From contig NC_079149.1 of the NCBI RefSeq assembly GCF_945859685.1, positions 39,459,136 to 39,523,135 on the forward strand: a stretch of DNA of 64,000 nt, read 5' to 3'. A model generated the notes under the pieces. The model was not told the origin of the DNA. It worked only from the letters and a program-made list of their open reading frames with translations, and searched no databases. Made by a program: the position numbers and the translations under genes. This stretch comes from Eupeodes corollae (Eukaryota; Arthropoda; Insecta; Diptera; Syrphidae). This document shows, piece by piece, positions 10,426 to 22,479 of the stretch (positions within the stretch are counted from its first letter, which is position 1; the number at the start of each line of letters is the position of its first letter).

Positions 10426-11383
10426 AATCAAAATTGAATAATAAAAATGTGTTTTTGAACAAAAAAATATCTTTAATGTCCTGTTACATAAGTTTTCGAA
10501 GCAAAACAACTTCTCTGGAATTCGACATCTGTCAAGCTAAGTTGTTGAACCAATTTTTTTTTCAGCTCTTAGTTTGACATTTACGAAAATGGATAGCTTA
10601 ACTATGGCACAACACATACAAATTTTCAAAACCTACCACAAAAAGGGTGATTCTGCCAAAACCACATATAGTGCTTTAAGAGCAGATTATGGTTAACTAC
10701 GCAAGCAATTGGCAAAATTGTGAAGAAATTTAAAAAGATTGGATTGGTTACAGATATGCACAGGCCGTGCATCATCGTTTCGCTCGTACCACTCAAAAAA
10801 GCTGCTGTAAGTGAAAGTGTTGCTGAAGTCCCGAATGTGTCGATTTCTCGTCGAGTCGTTCTCAGAAATTAGGACTATCTTAGATCTTACGGCATATTTT
10901 GCATTTGGATCTGTGTACACCTACATCCATATAAAGTCCAAATCACCCAACAACTGAAGCCAGCTAACCAATCACATCGTCGTAGATACGTCGAATGGGT
11001 TCTTGAACAACAGGGGGTGGACGGTGGGTATGTGAATAAACAAAATTGTAATCTTTGGGGTTATAAAAATCCTTGAGTAATTGAATAGAGGCCATTACAT
11101 CTACAAAAAGTGACTGTTTGGTTATTGGACCTTACTTCTTCGAAAACCAAGATGGAACAACTGTCACCGTCAATTCGGAGCGTTACGGTCATATGATAAC
11201 CGACTTTTTTTTGTCTGCTAGTGAAGATTTGACTTGGAGAATGTTAGGTTTCAACAAGACGGTGCCACATGCCACACAACTCTAGTGAATATGGCTTTGA
11301 TGCGTGAGACATTTACTGGCAGCGTAATTTCTCGTCGTGGCGATATATCAACTCTCCACCAAGATCATGCAATTTGACACAAC

Positions 11384-12106
11384 TGGGGCCTGATTATGAA
11401 GTTCGCTAAGGATCGTTATCAATTCGACTTTTCAAACTCGACTCGCGTCGCATTTCCTTTTAACGAAATCGCGTCAAAGCGAAAATAGTTCTTCCTATAT
11501 TCCAGTGATTTGACACTTTTGGTTTAAATTTGTCGCCCTATATTCCAGTGATTTAATACTTTTCATTTGACAGCTTTCCACAAATTTGTTTTGTTTTGAT
11601 TGAAATTGTGAATTTAGCGGTGATTGGGCAAGGTCAGACAATATAAGGGACTTCAGGAACCTTTTAACAGAAAGCCCTAAATGAAGTTGAAGTTCAGCTT
11701 TCGGTTGAACGAAAAAAAAAACATGATCAACTGTCATTTTGATAGAAGTAGACTATACTTAACAGATAGGGATATTTTTCTTGACTTACTTTCCAGTCAA
11801 CTTTCCATTATAGTTAAAGTACTAGAAACTTGCATTACTTTCAAGTCCCTTATGTCGTCTGAACCTGTCCAATATTAAATTTGAAAAATACAATCAATTA
11901 CGGAGTCCTCAAGATAACAAGTGTCCAAGAGAATGAATGCATTTTAAATTGTTATATTTTATTGTAGATGAATTATAAGAAAATTAAAATAAAGCTAACT
12001 AACATTAATTGCTGGAATTCAAAACGAATAAAGCGAAAACAATAATTGAAAAATGGCAAACTCGCTAGCAAAACGATTCGCCGCGAATCCCATAATCATA
12101 CTCCTA
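11384..12106. mobile_element. Inverted-repeat element D inserted in mariner-C
   Basis: The ends are TGGGGCCTGATTATGA and the inverse of TAGGAGTATGATTATGG, flanked on both sides by AAC (11381-11383 and 12107-12109). The flanking transposase reading resumes across it. No coding content. A 17-bp motif CTATATTCCAGTGATTT occurs twice near 11494 and 11543. It contains MITE-A copy 3. Confidence 0.65.
11623..11874. mobile_element. MITE-A copy 3, internally deleted
   Basis: Both terminal repeats are present (ATTGGGCAAGGTCAGACAAT and the inverted GGACAGGTTCAGACGACATA) but only about 252 bp remain of the usual 540. It lies inside element D, itself inside mariner-C. Confidence 0.75.
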
Positions 12107-12388
12107 AACTTTTTTCGTATGGCTACGTGAAAGGCCGTGTTTGTGCAGATAAACCTTTAACTCTTGAGCACTTAAGAACCATTATTTGTCAAGTTATGGC
12201 TGGCTGAGATACCGCCCAATATATGTCAAAAAGTTGTCGAAAATAACCTTAAAAGAATGAATGCTTGCAACAGTTCATGTGGTAGTCATTTAAATGATGA
12301 AGTGTTTCTCACATAATGTCAACTTCCAATATTATATGTCTTATATTAATACCTATTTACTTTTGAAAACGCAAAATTGACAACCCTG

Positions 12389-14852
12389 TAGTTGTCCAAC
12401 TTGTTGGCAGAGGGACATTTTTTTCATTTATAAGCACTTACCATCGAAGTAGTACATAGACCTACCTTTTCTTAACCATATGTAGAATAATTAACTCTAT
12501 AATAACACCTTTATAAAAAGTCATCACGAAGTTCTAAGAATCTTATGGAAAAGTTCCTTCCCATATGAAATAATTCAAAATCAGTATAACTTGTACATAT
12601 GTATGTCCACTTACTTTTATGGTTTTATCTTCATGGTTAAAGCTGAGGTTTAAAATACCTAACTCCTACCTTTTATGGCCATCAACAAAAAAAAAATCAA
12701 ACATGAATTCAAGGCCATGTGAGCCAAACAAAAATTTGAGTCCAAGTGTGTATTATACTTGCATGATGGTTTCACTTTTATTTTTAACCATTCATCTGCT
12801 CACAAATTGTAACATTTGAAAGAACATCCTGTTGCACCTGCTTAAATTCTCACGCAAATCCTATATCTACTTACCTACCAAAAATAACAAAAAAAAACAC
12901 CCATCCAACCAAACACATCATCCTGCGTTCTGCTACAATTGCTGCATCCGCCTCACCTCGCGTCGCGTAGCCGCACCACCGGACCAGCTGGCCAGGATGT
13001 TGTTTGGTTTTCGGGATTTTTCAAGACATGCCATCATCTATACCACCAACTAACACTAACATCACCACCACCACCATTTACTCCCAAAAATGCAGGTGCA
13101 TTGATGTTAAACGGGACTCATTTGGAAGGTAGATATCTAGTATATACAAATATAAATTTGGGGATAAAGTGAAGCCTTTATGCAGCCTCTTCACTATATA
13201 CCTACGACTTATTATTTTACAGTCTTTTAATTTATCTTATATGAACCACATTTTTGTATCAAAGGTGTGTCTACTTGTACCAATGAAATTAGGTACTTCA
13301 AAAAAGGATGAAGGTGAAGTTATTAGTTCTGGAAGTAGCAATGCCAGATCTAAAAACTTGAGCTGCAAAAAAATCCATATACATTTCTACGTTTTTAGCA
13401 TATTCTTTATACCTACTCAAAATGTATTTTTTATCTCCTCCAAAAATGGTCACTTAATAAGATCATACCAAATCGCATTTACGTATCAAATATGTTGACC
13501 CTTATTTATTATTTATCTTGCAAAAGTTATTATATTTAAGGCCACATTTCGATTTTTTAAAGATCTTCCGAGTCATATTAATTTAGACTGCATTCAGTTT
13601 AAGTGTAACGTCCAAATCTGGAAATCTGGAAACATTCAATAATTTTTATTTGATTCATATAGTTTAATATGGTAACGCTCATAACGAGAAGAACTACTCA
13701 AAAATGCATTTAATTTTTTGGTTTTGCCTTGAGATGGCCATCAAGTCATGTAACTTCATAAAGTTACCCATACCTATGTATCTTCAAGGTACAAATACAA
13801 TTCACCAAAAATAAAGCAACAACACCAAGAACCCAAAAAAAGACAAAAATTAGAAAGGCATCCACAAAACGTGTGCAACGTGTGTTCAAATTTCACAGAT
13901 CAAGGCTCAAATATGCATTCAACAGGCCCGACCAGGCCAGAATCAACGCAACGCAGCAGTTGCATTCAAATACGAATATGAACACATTGACGAAAGGACG
14001 AAACAAATAACACTGATGGCAAGACCAAAATGCATAGTTCCCTTCTTAAGCCTTGACTCGTCTTGCCTTAACTACGAGTATACGCTATCAGGCTCAATAG
14101 CATCCTGTTAGCCCCGTGCTCCACCAAGCTCGTCGTTGTTTTCGTCGTTGTTTTCGTCTTCCTATTAACGAAAGTAATCGAAAACAATAAAATTAGAGGG
14201 AAGAAGAAGAGAATTGGTGAAGCTGAAGCTGCAGGAATGGCAACTTTATCCCTACGACGACGCGACGTGTCGGTCGCGTCCTGCTAATGTCTTGTCTGTC
14301 GTCTCAACCATGTTCCTTCCTATATACATACCTACATTATATTGTGGTACCAATGCAGGTTCTTCTCTGTAAAAATGCATTTTTTCTTATCTGCGTCTGC
14401 GGTTAGTTTTTTGGTAGATGACGAGCGAGCGAGTGCATAACAAACAACAACATCCCAAACCCTAACTAAATTCTCAGTTCTCAGATGAAACCCTGATGCT
14501 GAGATGATGCCCTTACTCTTGTAGTAGTAAACTTAAGGTCTCGAAGATCTCGAATAAGTTTCCTGTGTTTGTCTTGTTTTTTTTTTTAATATGGCCCTTG
14601 CTTCTTTTTGTTATTGTTTTTTGGGTTTTGTTATATTCTTTGCAGCCCGTTGCGCAATTTTGCATCCATCCATCCGCTGTTGGAGTCTTTTTTTTCAAAT
14701 TTATTTAAAGGGAGAATGCATTTTTATTCTGAACCTAACTCCACTTGTGTGCATTCTTGTTTTGGATGCAATTTTTCACATTGACCTAAACTTTTCAACC
14801 TAACTTTATGTTCAAATTGTTTTTAAATTTTATTATTTTTTTGTTCTTACAG
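12389..14852. other. No gene identified; probably upstream/intron of follistatin-like gene
   Basis: Mixed AT-rich DNA with two more balanced, GC-richer islands at about 12930-13100 and 13850-14560. A possible signal-peptide frame starts at 14591 (MALASFCYCFLGFVIFF) but has no good donor of the needed phase. No exon can be supported. Confidence 0.4.
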
Positions 14853-15219
14853 AAGAACGATCGAGTTGTAATGAGATTAGCTGTGGACCCAAAATGACAT
14901 GTCTAGCAGATTTGTTAACCCATCGACCAAGATGCGTTTCATGCAAATTCAAATGCTCGAGGAAGCGTCGACCAGCGGTAAGATCCATAAACCTTCTTTT
15001 TGGTAAAAAAAATCGAGGTTTATGTAACCAATTCCTGAATTGACATTGACATTGACACTTCACTGTTTTTCTGTTTACTTTCAGAACATTCGCTATGAGG
15101 AAGGAAAGCTCTGCGGTAACAACAACCGAACGTACAACTCGTGGTGTGAAATGAAAAAGGATTCATGTCAAACTGGACTCTTTATCGATATAAAATCAAT
15201 TGGTGAATGTAAACCATGA
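14853..15219 (+). CDS. Follistatin-like/Kazal secreted protein, last two exons
   Basis: The exons are 14853-14977 (acceptor TTCTTACAG, donor GCG|GTAAGA) and 15085-15219 (acceptor TTTCAG, stop TGA). They join in phase 0 and encode the last 85 residues. The first exon gives a Cys-rich follistatin-type N-lobe (CNEISCGPKMTC...RCVSCKFKC). The second gives a Kazal fold with LCGNNNRTYNSWCEMKKDSC and a final GEC. Such modules bind TGF-beta-type ligands (follistatin) or proteases (Kazal inhibitors) outside the cell. The first exon begins in phase 1, so upstream exons including the signal peptide are missing from this call. AATAAA lies just after the stop. Insect follistatin is my best guess; another FOLN/Kazal protein is possible. 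Confidence 0.7.
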
Positions 15220-16577
15220 ATAATTATTTAACAAAATAAAAAATTTAAAAACAAAACACACTCTCTATGCCAAGTGAAGTCTCCTTAATTTAACATAATC
15301 ATAATAATAAACAAACAAATGTATGTATTTATATACCTCCTAATAATTATTATATTATTTTAATTTATTTTAATTATTTTTGAAATTATTGTTCCTTTAT
15401 TGATCGATTTATTTAAAGAAATTAAAAATTTAAAACCCAAAATGATACATTTTTTGTAAATTATAAAAATTGTTATTTATTTAAATTTGTAAGTCTTTAA
15501 TAAGTTTGTAATTATTGAAAAAAACAAAAAAAATATTTATTTGACTAGAGGCTTATCCTTAATTAATAACAAATCCCCTCCATTGGAATAAATTTCAAAA
15601 TAAATGTACTTAAAACAATAATAATTTTATTGGTTAAGCTACTTAATTTTATTTAATTAACTTTTACTTTATGTTTTATTTATTGTTCTTTCTTTTGTTT
15701 TTTTTTTAATTCAAATTTCGTCTTCACACAATTTAAGAGCTTCTTAACTTTATAATGGCACCAAATTTACTTAAAATGTCCAATTAAACAATTTAAAAAA
15801 AAAAAGTATTAAACAAATTCAATGTTTTTTTTTAAATAAAAAAATCACATATCTAATAAATTATTATAAAAGTGATGTAATTTAGGGAGTAGTTTTTTTT
15901 GTCTTAAATAAAAATTGTCTTGTCCAATTCTTGCTCGAATAAAAACTTAAATTTAATTACAAAAAATATACATAAAAGTTATAAAATACAATAAAATAAC
16001 TTTTTTTTAAAAAACACAGTTTTGACGTTTTAAAAGTAAACACATTTGTATTTAATCTAAAAACTTAGCTAATCAGACAGAAAATAAAATTGGTGATAAA
16101 AATAATATAAATCTCTATTATTATTATAATTATTATTATCATTTGGATCTAATTATAGTATTGTTAAAAAAATGTAATTAATTTATGTATACATCTTCAT
16201 ATTAATAGTGTTTTATTGACTGATAGATTAACAACTTAGTAAACTCTGTTATTCGTATTTAAATAGAATTGATTTTGATTGAAAATTATTATAAATAAAT
16301 TATAAAGGAAAATAATACAATACCAATATTATTGTGTAGTGACACAAATTAATTATGAAAATAAAATAAAAAACAAAAACAAAGTTAATGCATTATAGAT
16401 GGAATTGATTGTTTTTTTATTTTATGGGAAAAAAGCTTCGATCGAGATCACTCTTAGTCCTCTACAAATTTCTGGATCTTTTCTAGAAAAATTAAAAAAA
16501 GAAAACTTCATTCATTTTTTTATTGTTATTTATTCAATATCATTTATTATTGACTACAAAATAAATAAATAAATAAA
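15220..16577. other. AT-rich space between convergent genes
   Basis: Very AT-rich. It holds the 3' ends of the follistatin-like transcript (AATAAA near 15233) and of the AGGF1 transcript (AATAAA on minus at 16529-16534). No coding signal. Confidence 0.6.
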
Positions 16578-18589
16578 TTAACTTAGTAAGTCATCATCAT
16601 CACTACTACTAAACACTTTGATCTGCGATACTTTATTATAACGTTCTTGGGCCTTTTGCCAAGTTTCCATTTTCTTCTTATTTAATTTTGTCGAAATTAA
16701 ACTTGGAACATAATCATCGCACCCCAAACCTTTGTGTCCCTCATTGGAATTCACAGAGATCTAGAAACAAACGAAAAATTAGTATATTCTAAACTATTGG
16801 TCAATTTAAATAAATTTAATTACCGGTTCTAAAAGACCACCCGATTCAGCTTTGCCTAAGGCATTACCTTTGCTCCAGCCAAGTTTAGAAAGCATCTTAA
16901 AGCCTTTATTTTCACTTGAAATTTCACTAAAACAAAACAAATGTATAGACAAATATGGAAAGTATAAAAATAAAGTCTGTCTTTACGTGTCAACAGAAGC
17001 CATTTCAGTCTTTTCTTTGTCATTTGAACTACCAACTTTTATTCGTCTTGTTGCTGCTCGATCATTATAACCTGCTGAATTTCGGTTCTCTACGAATTCT
17101 ATGAGGAAAAATGAAAATATATACAAATCCACTCAAGTAGACAAAATTAAAACTCTTTTTAGACCCACTTTCATTTTCTAGACCATATTTCTGTTGCAGT
17201 TTCTTGAGTTGCTGTTTATGCGATAATGTTACAGATTTTGAAGTTTCTTCTTTGGAATCCATCAGCAAACCGGGTTCACATTGACCACAAGTGCTGTTGC
17301 CTGGATGGACATGACATAGAAGTTTGGTTTGTGACAGTTGTACTACACTGCCATGAACCAAGTCAATTGGATCGCTTTCCTGCTTGGAGCTTGACATACG
17401 TTTGCCATTTAGAATGGTCCCATTTCTCGATCCGAGATCAACGCAGGTGTAAACTTCCCTTTTCTCATCGTAAGTGAATTTCAGATGAAACTGAAATTGA
17501 GACAGGGTGATGGATTTTAGGTATCAAGAAGTGTTGGATTTGAATTTTTACCTTCGATACATTAAGATCGGGAATAATAACATCATGATCACCTTCTCTA
17601 CCAAGAGTTCCTCCTTTGAATGTAATAAGCCTTAGAGTTCCTTCCTGAAGTTTTTCCAAATTGGTTTCTTGGACAATTATCCTCAGAGATGGCGGATACT
17701 TTCGTGCAATATCTTAAAAGAAGTACAGAGAATTTATGTTGTGTAGGAAAGTCTACTTAAATCTAAAAACGCGGATTTCCTTTTTAATCAATTCTTTCAA
17801 AAACAAAAGAAATACCTTGATATTGTCCGTTTTCTTTAAGCTCTTCCACCGAGTCATCACTACTACTAGCACTGGAATTCAATTCACCATCTTCGAGTTC
17901 CGTACAGTCTTTAGTAGTTTCTTCTTCCAAATTCTTCTTTTTTTCCTCTCTCTCAAGACGTCTTCTCTTCTTTGCTTTTCTCTTTGATTCCTTTTGTAAA
18001 TTATAATCCTCATTTTTATCATCAGCCTGTAACGTAAAAAAAGAAATCCGCGTTTTCATCCTTAATTCTGGTCAGAGTTCTTACCTGATGCGACTGAACG
18101 CATCTGGTTATGGTTAATTTTTAGATTTGAGAAATTATCTAAGAGTTTACTAATTACGTATTTGTCATAAACCTAGAAAAAAGAAAGATAAATCATAAAT
18201 AAAATTCAAAATTATTAATGATATTTGTTTGAACGACAGATTTCGTTCATTGGTTAAGTGTGTGGCGTGTGTTACCTCCTCATTAGCTTCTTCGGTTGGT
18301 TGGACTTCGACTTGTGAATGGAATTCAAATTTGTTATTTTCTTGATCGTACTTGTAGTAGCATCCAGTGCTATCATCGAAATAGAGGCCATATTCCTAGT
18401 AAAACAAAACAATGATTATTTAAATGAACAAAAATAATGTAATAATTAAACATACCGCATTGTAATAGTAGCCCGTTCGTTGATCGTAATAGAGGCCTGA
18501 TGTTGGTTCGTACACAAAGCCGGTATCATTTTGAGCAGCTTCTGCAGCTTCACGAATCTCATCTACTAAGCTTAAAGGTGGTTTTGGTT
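16578..18589 (-). CDS. AGGF1: AGGF1 (FHA/G-patch protein), eight 3' exons
   Basis: Exons on minus, in order: 18456-18589, 18276-18395, 17816-18026, 17552-17712, 17169-17490, 16987-17098, 16824-16926, 16578-16760. All junctions have GT/AG and matching phases. Domains in order: OCRE aromatic repeats (TGFVYEPTSGLYYDQRTGYYY, then YGLYFDDSTGCYYKY), a Lys/Glu/Ser-rich linker, an FHA domain (GREGDHDVIIPD, VSKFHLKF, DLGSRNGTILNG) split over two exons, a basic linker, and a G-patch (MLSKLGWSKGNALGK). It ends in an acidic SSSDDDDLLS tail. FHA domains bind phosphothreonine; G-patch and OCRE suggest RNA-processing partners in the nucleus. The first of these exons starts in phase 1, so it needs an upstream exon; the exons at 58760-59153 fit. 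The Drosophila orthologue is CG8079 as I recall. Confidence 0.93.
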
Positions 18590-18729
18590 CTAGAAATAAA
18601 AATGGAAACGTTTGTGTTGAATACATATTTTACGATTAGAAGTTGAGGTGGGTTAAGAAGGAGATTTCGGTGTACATTGGTTTTGAATTCTTGAAAATTG
18701 GAATGACAGAAAAAATAGAGCGAGAAAGA

Positions 18730-20482
18730 CATTCCACATTCGCTTAGTACGGCTTAAGAATGAATCTCTATACTTCATAGTTCGATCAAAGTTGGGCTCG
18801 AGGTTAAACTGATGGCAATTCCTAGAAGTGCGACTATTATGGTTGAACTTTTAAAGCTCTTCGTTGAATACTGCCCATAGGCTTATTTAAGTTTCTGAAG
18901 CATCAGTCTGGAAATGGGAGTTATATTTCAAGTGTTGGATATATAAAATAAATTGTTACCTGGAAATTTTAATGATTATTGGCGACTGAAATGCCTGAAT
19001 TGGCTGTTATCAAAATTCTTCTGTTAATAACAGGTATTTGCGAGAGAATGTGATTTTATTTTATGAAATTAAAACTTCTAACAGATTGTTTTGAAAACTT
19101 TGGATTGTCTGTGTTTAATGGAATATCTAGAAGTGATACGTCTGGCGAATTCACTTTTATCAGTGGTCAGGGACAATCTGTGATTGAATCGGAGCAATAA
19201 TTGGAGATTGGCGAAATACAATTACAGATTTCAAAGTGGAATTAGCGATTTTCTTAGCACACTTGCCTATAGGCAGTTTATCAATAATGTTTCACAAATT
19301 AACTTAAACAAATTTTTGAAATTGAATTGGAATGAGAAAAATGCTCAACTCGCTTAAACCGACAGTATAACTCTCTTCCTACTCATCCTTTAAGCAGATT
19401 AGAGCAGTATGGTGAGCATTTAATACGAATAATCTTGAATATTGAAAGTAATATAAAAAACAACAGTAAATCGTTCTGATCATTTGTCAATTCTAAAAGA
19501 AAATCGATAGGGATTCCAAATACCATGTTTTTCAGAGGTGTTGAATCGTCGGATTTAGACTCCATACTTGAATTGTTTGCTAATTATTTCAAATCCGTTT
19601 ATTCTCATTCAGGATTTAATAATAGTTCACTAAATAACATAAAAAGTAGGTTTGATATTGGTTCGATCCAGTTAAGTTTTAAAGAAGTTAATTCCGGACT
19701 TAAATCACTTCAGTCTAATTATAGTTCTGGACCAGATGGCATTCCTTCGGCAGTGTTAAAAAATTGTTGTGATTCCATCTGTGCTCCTTTACTAAGCATA
19801 TTCAACAAGTCCCTACAAGAAAGTATTTTTATTGATGAATGGAAACTTTCTTACTTGGTCCCTATACATAAATAAGTTTCAAATATGATGTAGAAAATTA
19901 TAGGGGTATTTGTAAACTCTCCGCAATTCCCAAATTGTTTGAAAACATGGTGAAAATGAAGCTTGATTTTCTTACAAGTGAATATTTATTAGAAGTATAG
20001 CATTTGTATCCGGTCGATCATCTGTTACCAATTTAACTAATTTTACTTCGTATGTCACTAATGCTGTGGAACAAAAATTTCAAGTGGACGCAGTATACAA
20101 TGACTTTAGTAAAGCCTTTGATTCTGTGAACCACCAAATACTTCTTAAAAAAACTTGAGATTTTTGGTTTTCATTCTCACTTTCTTCGTTGGTTATCGTC
20201 ATATTTATCTTGTAGAACACAACAAGTTAAGATTGGAGATACATACTCTAAGGAAATTCAGTGTACATCAGGTGTCCCGCAAGGTAGCCACCTAGGTCCG
20301 CTCCTTTTCATAATGTTCGTTAACGATATTGTCTCGGTCTTTAATTATTGTGAATGCTTATTATATGCGGACGATCTGAAAATATTTTCAAATATTTTGA
20401 GTTTGGACGATTGTCAACTTTTGCAATCTGACATTGATTCTTTATCAAATTGGTGTCACATCAATGGCTTTAAATTAAAAAC
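18730..20482 (+). mobile_element. Non-LTR retrotransposon A, plus copy
   Basis: Remnant of the endonuclease C-terminal part (around 18950-19200), then reverse transcriptase. Motifs are SGPDGIPSAVLKN, DFSKAFDSVNHQI, GVPQGSHLGPLLF and LLYADDLKIF (the catalytic YADD). It resembles Jockey/CR1-type elements. There are several frameshifts (for example near 19875 and 20150). It is cut off at about 20482 by element B. A second copy lies on the minus strand at 22480-23850. Confidence 0.85.
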
Positions 20483-22240
20483 TATCTTGTGGAGTACTTT
20501 AACAGGTTATATAATGATGCTTATGTGCCAAAAAACTTCAATAAAGCAGTTATTTTTGCCCTTTTCAAGAAAGGAATTTCTATTCTTATCTCTATGAGGA
20601 AGATTCTGACTTCAACTCTGTACGAAAGGCTCACTACGTGCATCGAGAACATTAATCGTCTAAGCAAGTTTCAAGCTGGTTTTCGGTCGGGTTTCTTAAC
20701 GATGGATCACATTTCTGCACTTACCAGTATTGCCAGGAAGTCTATTGAAAAGAAATTGTATGCTTGTTTTGAAGATTTTAAAGCAGCATTTGATAAGGTC
20801 AACAGACAGGCTTTGAGGTATAAGCTCTCATTACTAGGGATCTCCCGAAAATCCTGATGATGTATTTCAAATTTTTGGAGTCATCAAGCGCCTCTGTATG
20901 GGATGGATCAGAGTTTTCAGATTGGTTTACGACAAGAGCGAGTGTTCCACAAGGCTGCATTTTGAGCCCAATAATGTTTGCTTTGTTTATCGACGATATC
21001 TGTGATGAACTTCCAGGAGGAATACTCATTGCCGATATCCAAGTGAAAGTTTTGTTATACGGGGACGATTTACTAGCTGAAAATCCTTTCACTCTACAGC
21101 TACAAATAAACAGATTGAACTCCTTTTGCGAGAGGTGGGGTTTGCATGTTAACACAAACAAAACGAAAATAATGATTTTTGGAACGCGTCAAAAAAGAAG
21201 GCTGCCAGAAGAGAATTGGTCACTCAATAATGAACGTATTGAAGTAGTACAAGAGTTTAAATATCTTGAAGTTTTGCTTACGTGTAATTTAAATTTTTAA
21301 GCATGTTAAACAAAAAAGCAAAGAGGCTAAAATTGCGTTGAGTTTATTACGGCCAACGTTTTTTGCCAATCCAAAAATCGATCTTGTATCAAAATATCGG
21401 GTTTTTAAAGCAACTGTCAAAACTTGTATGTGCTACGGTGCTCAAGTTTTTCGATACTTGGCTCTCGAGGAGTTTGAAGCAATTCAAAGACATTTTTTCA
21501 AACGCTTGTTTAGATTGCCTAATTCAACACCAAATTATGCTAATTACGTGGAGTCTGGCGTAAAGCCAATATATGCTCAAAACCTCATAATGAACACGGA
21601 TTATTTAACAAGAATGACGAAGAGGGATGAAAGAAATCTTCATAAAACCATCTTGCTAAGACTACTGCAATCTAATGACACCCTCTTCAAACAATGGAGT
21701 CATCTCTCATGAACTTAACTTAACTTTATTGGAGTTAAATGACGATGAATGGAGCTCTGCTCGTATGTTTGCAAATGTTACTGCTTAAATTGATGAAAGA
21801 AATTACAATCAGCATCTCTTTAAAGCATCGTCAACATCCTCCAGGAACACCTATAGGAACCTCAATCACCAATTAACATCAGAAGCTAACTATTTCAATA
21901 ATGAATTATCGACCGAAGCTTTAAATTATATCTTTAGAGCACGAGTTGAAATTTTAAGTCTTAACTATGTGCCTCATCGAGCTGATCTTCCACAAATATA
22001 TGCAACAGAAGAGAAATAGAAGATATACATCATTTTATTTTGGTACACCCGATATTACAGGAAATTCGTCGATTTCATTTAAATGAAAGCCATCTCACTG
22101 TGAACAGACTTTAGGAGATATCAAATGGTTCGCTAAGATGGTCCACCTTGTATAGTTTCTGTAAACACGACCTACATTTCCGAAATAGTTTCCCAACGTA
22201 AAGTCTAATCATTGGGCCAGTTACAATGATTTAAAACTTA
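20483..22240 (+). mobile_element. Non-LTR retrotransposon B, 5'-truncated, inserted in A
   Basis: A different reverse transcriptase family starts abruptly with the NRLYNDAYVPKNF region. It continues with FQAGFRSGFLTMDHI, DFKAAFDKVNR, PQGCILSPIMFALFIDDI, LLYGDDLLAE (YGDD in the YADD position), and the C-terminal region to about 22240 with a Cys/His-rich ending. It is split into three frames by stops at 20857 and 21298-21300. The sharp 5' truncation inside another LINE is typical of target-primed insertion. Clade not assigned. Confidence 0.85.
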
Positions 22241-22479
22241 TTAATTTTGTGTTTCAAATCACTTTAAAGTTGTAAACTTTTTATGTTTCAAATCATATCA
22301 AAATTGTTAATGATTGCTTATCAAGTTTTTTCTATTGCTTAACTAATTTATTTTAGTATACGAATCCAATTAAATTTTTGTATTATTTTTATTGGTATTT
22401 TGAAATTTTTTAAATTAGAAATTAATTATTTTACTTTCATATTTTTCTTGAAATGAAATGTCAAATCAGGCAGACGGCA

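Larger units (their letters stand above)
10512..12388 (+). mobile_element. Mariner-C copy 1 (DUF4817-type), broken and nested
   Basis: The transposase reads from ATG 10589 (MDSLTMAQHIQIFKTYHKKG) through HRRRYVEWVLEQ, VTVW and QQDGATCHTT, up to 11380. It resumes at about 12110 with YGYVKGRVCADKPLTLEH. Stops and frameshifts are numerous. The right terminal repeat (inverted CAGGGTTGTCAATTTTGC) ends at 12388 next to TA; the same sequence starts the copy at 59836. The left terminal repeat was not found. The gap 11384-12106 is a second inserted element. Confidence 0.8.

Noticed and set aside
13096..13128. 33-bp mini-exon between AG and GTAGAT
   Set aside because: Phase 2 to phase 2, so it cannot join to the exon at 14853; no protein signal.
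14591..14803. Signal-peptide-like frame as first exon of the follistatin-like gene
   Set aside because: No donor of the required phase 1 with good consensus before 14853; the only GT sites are weak.
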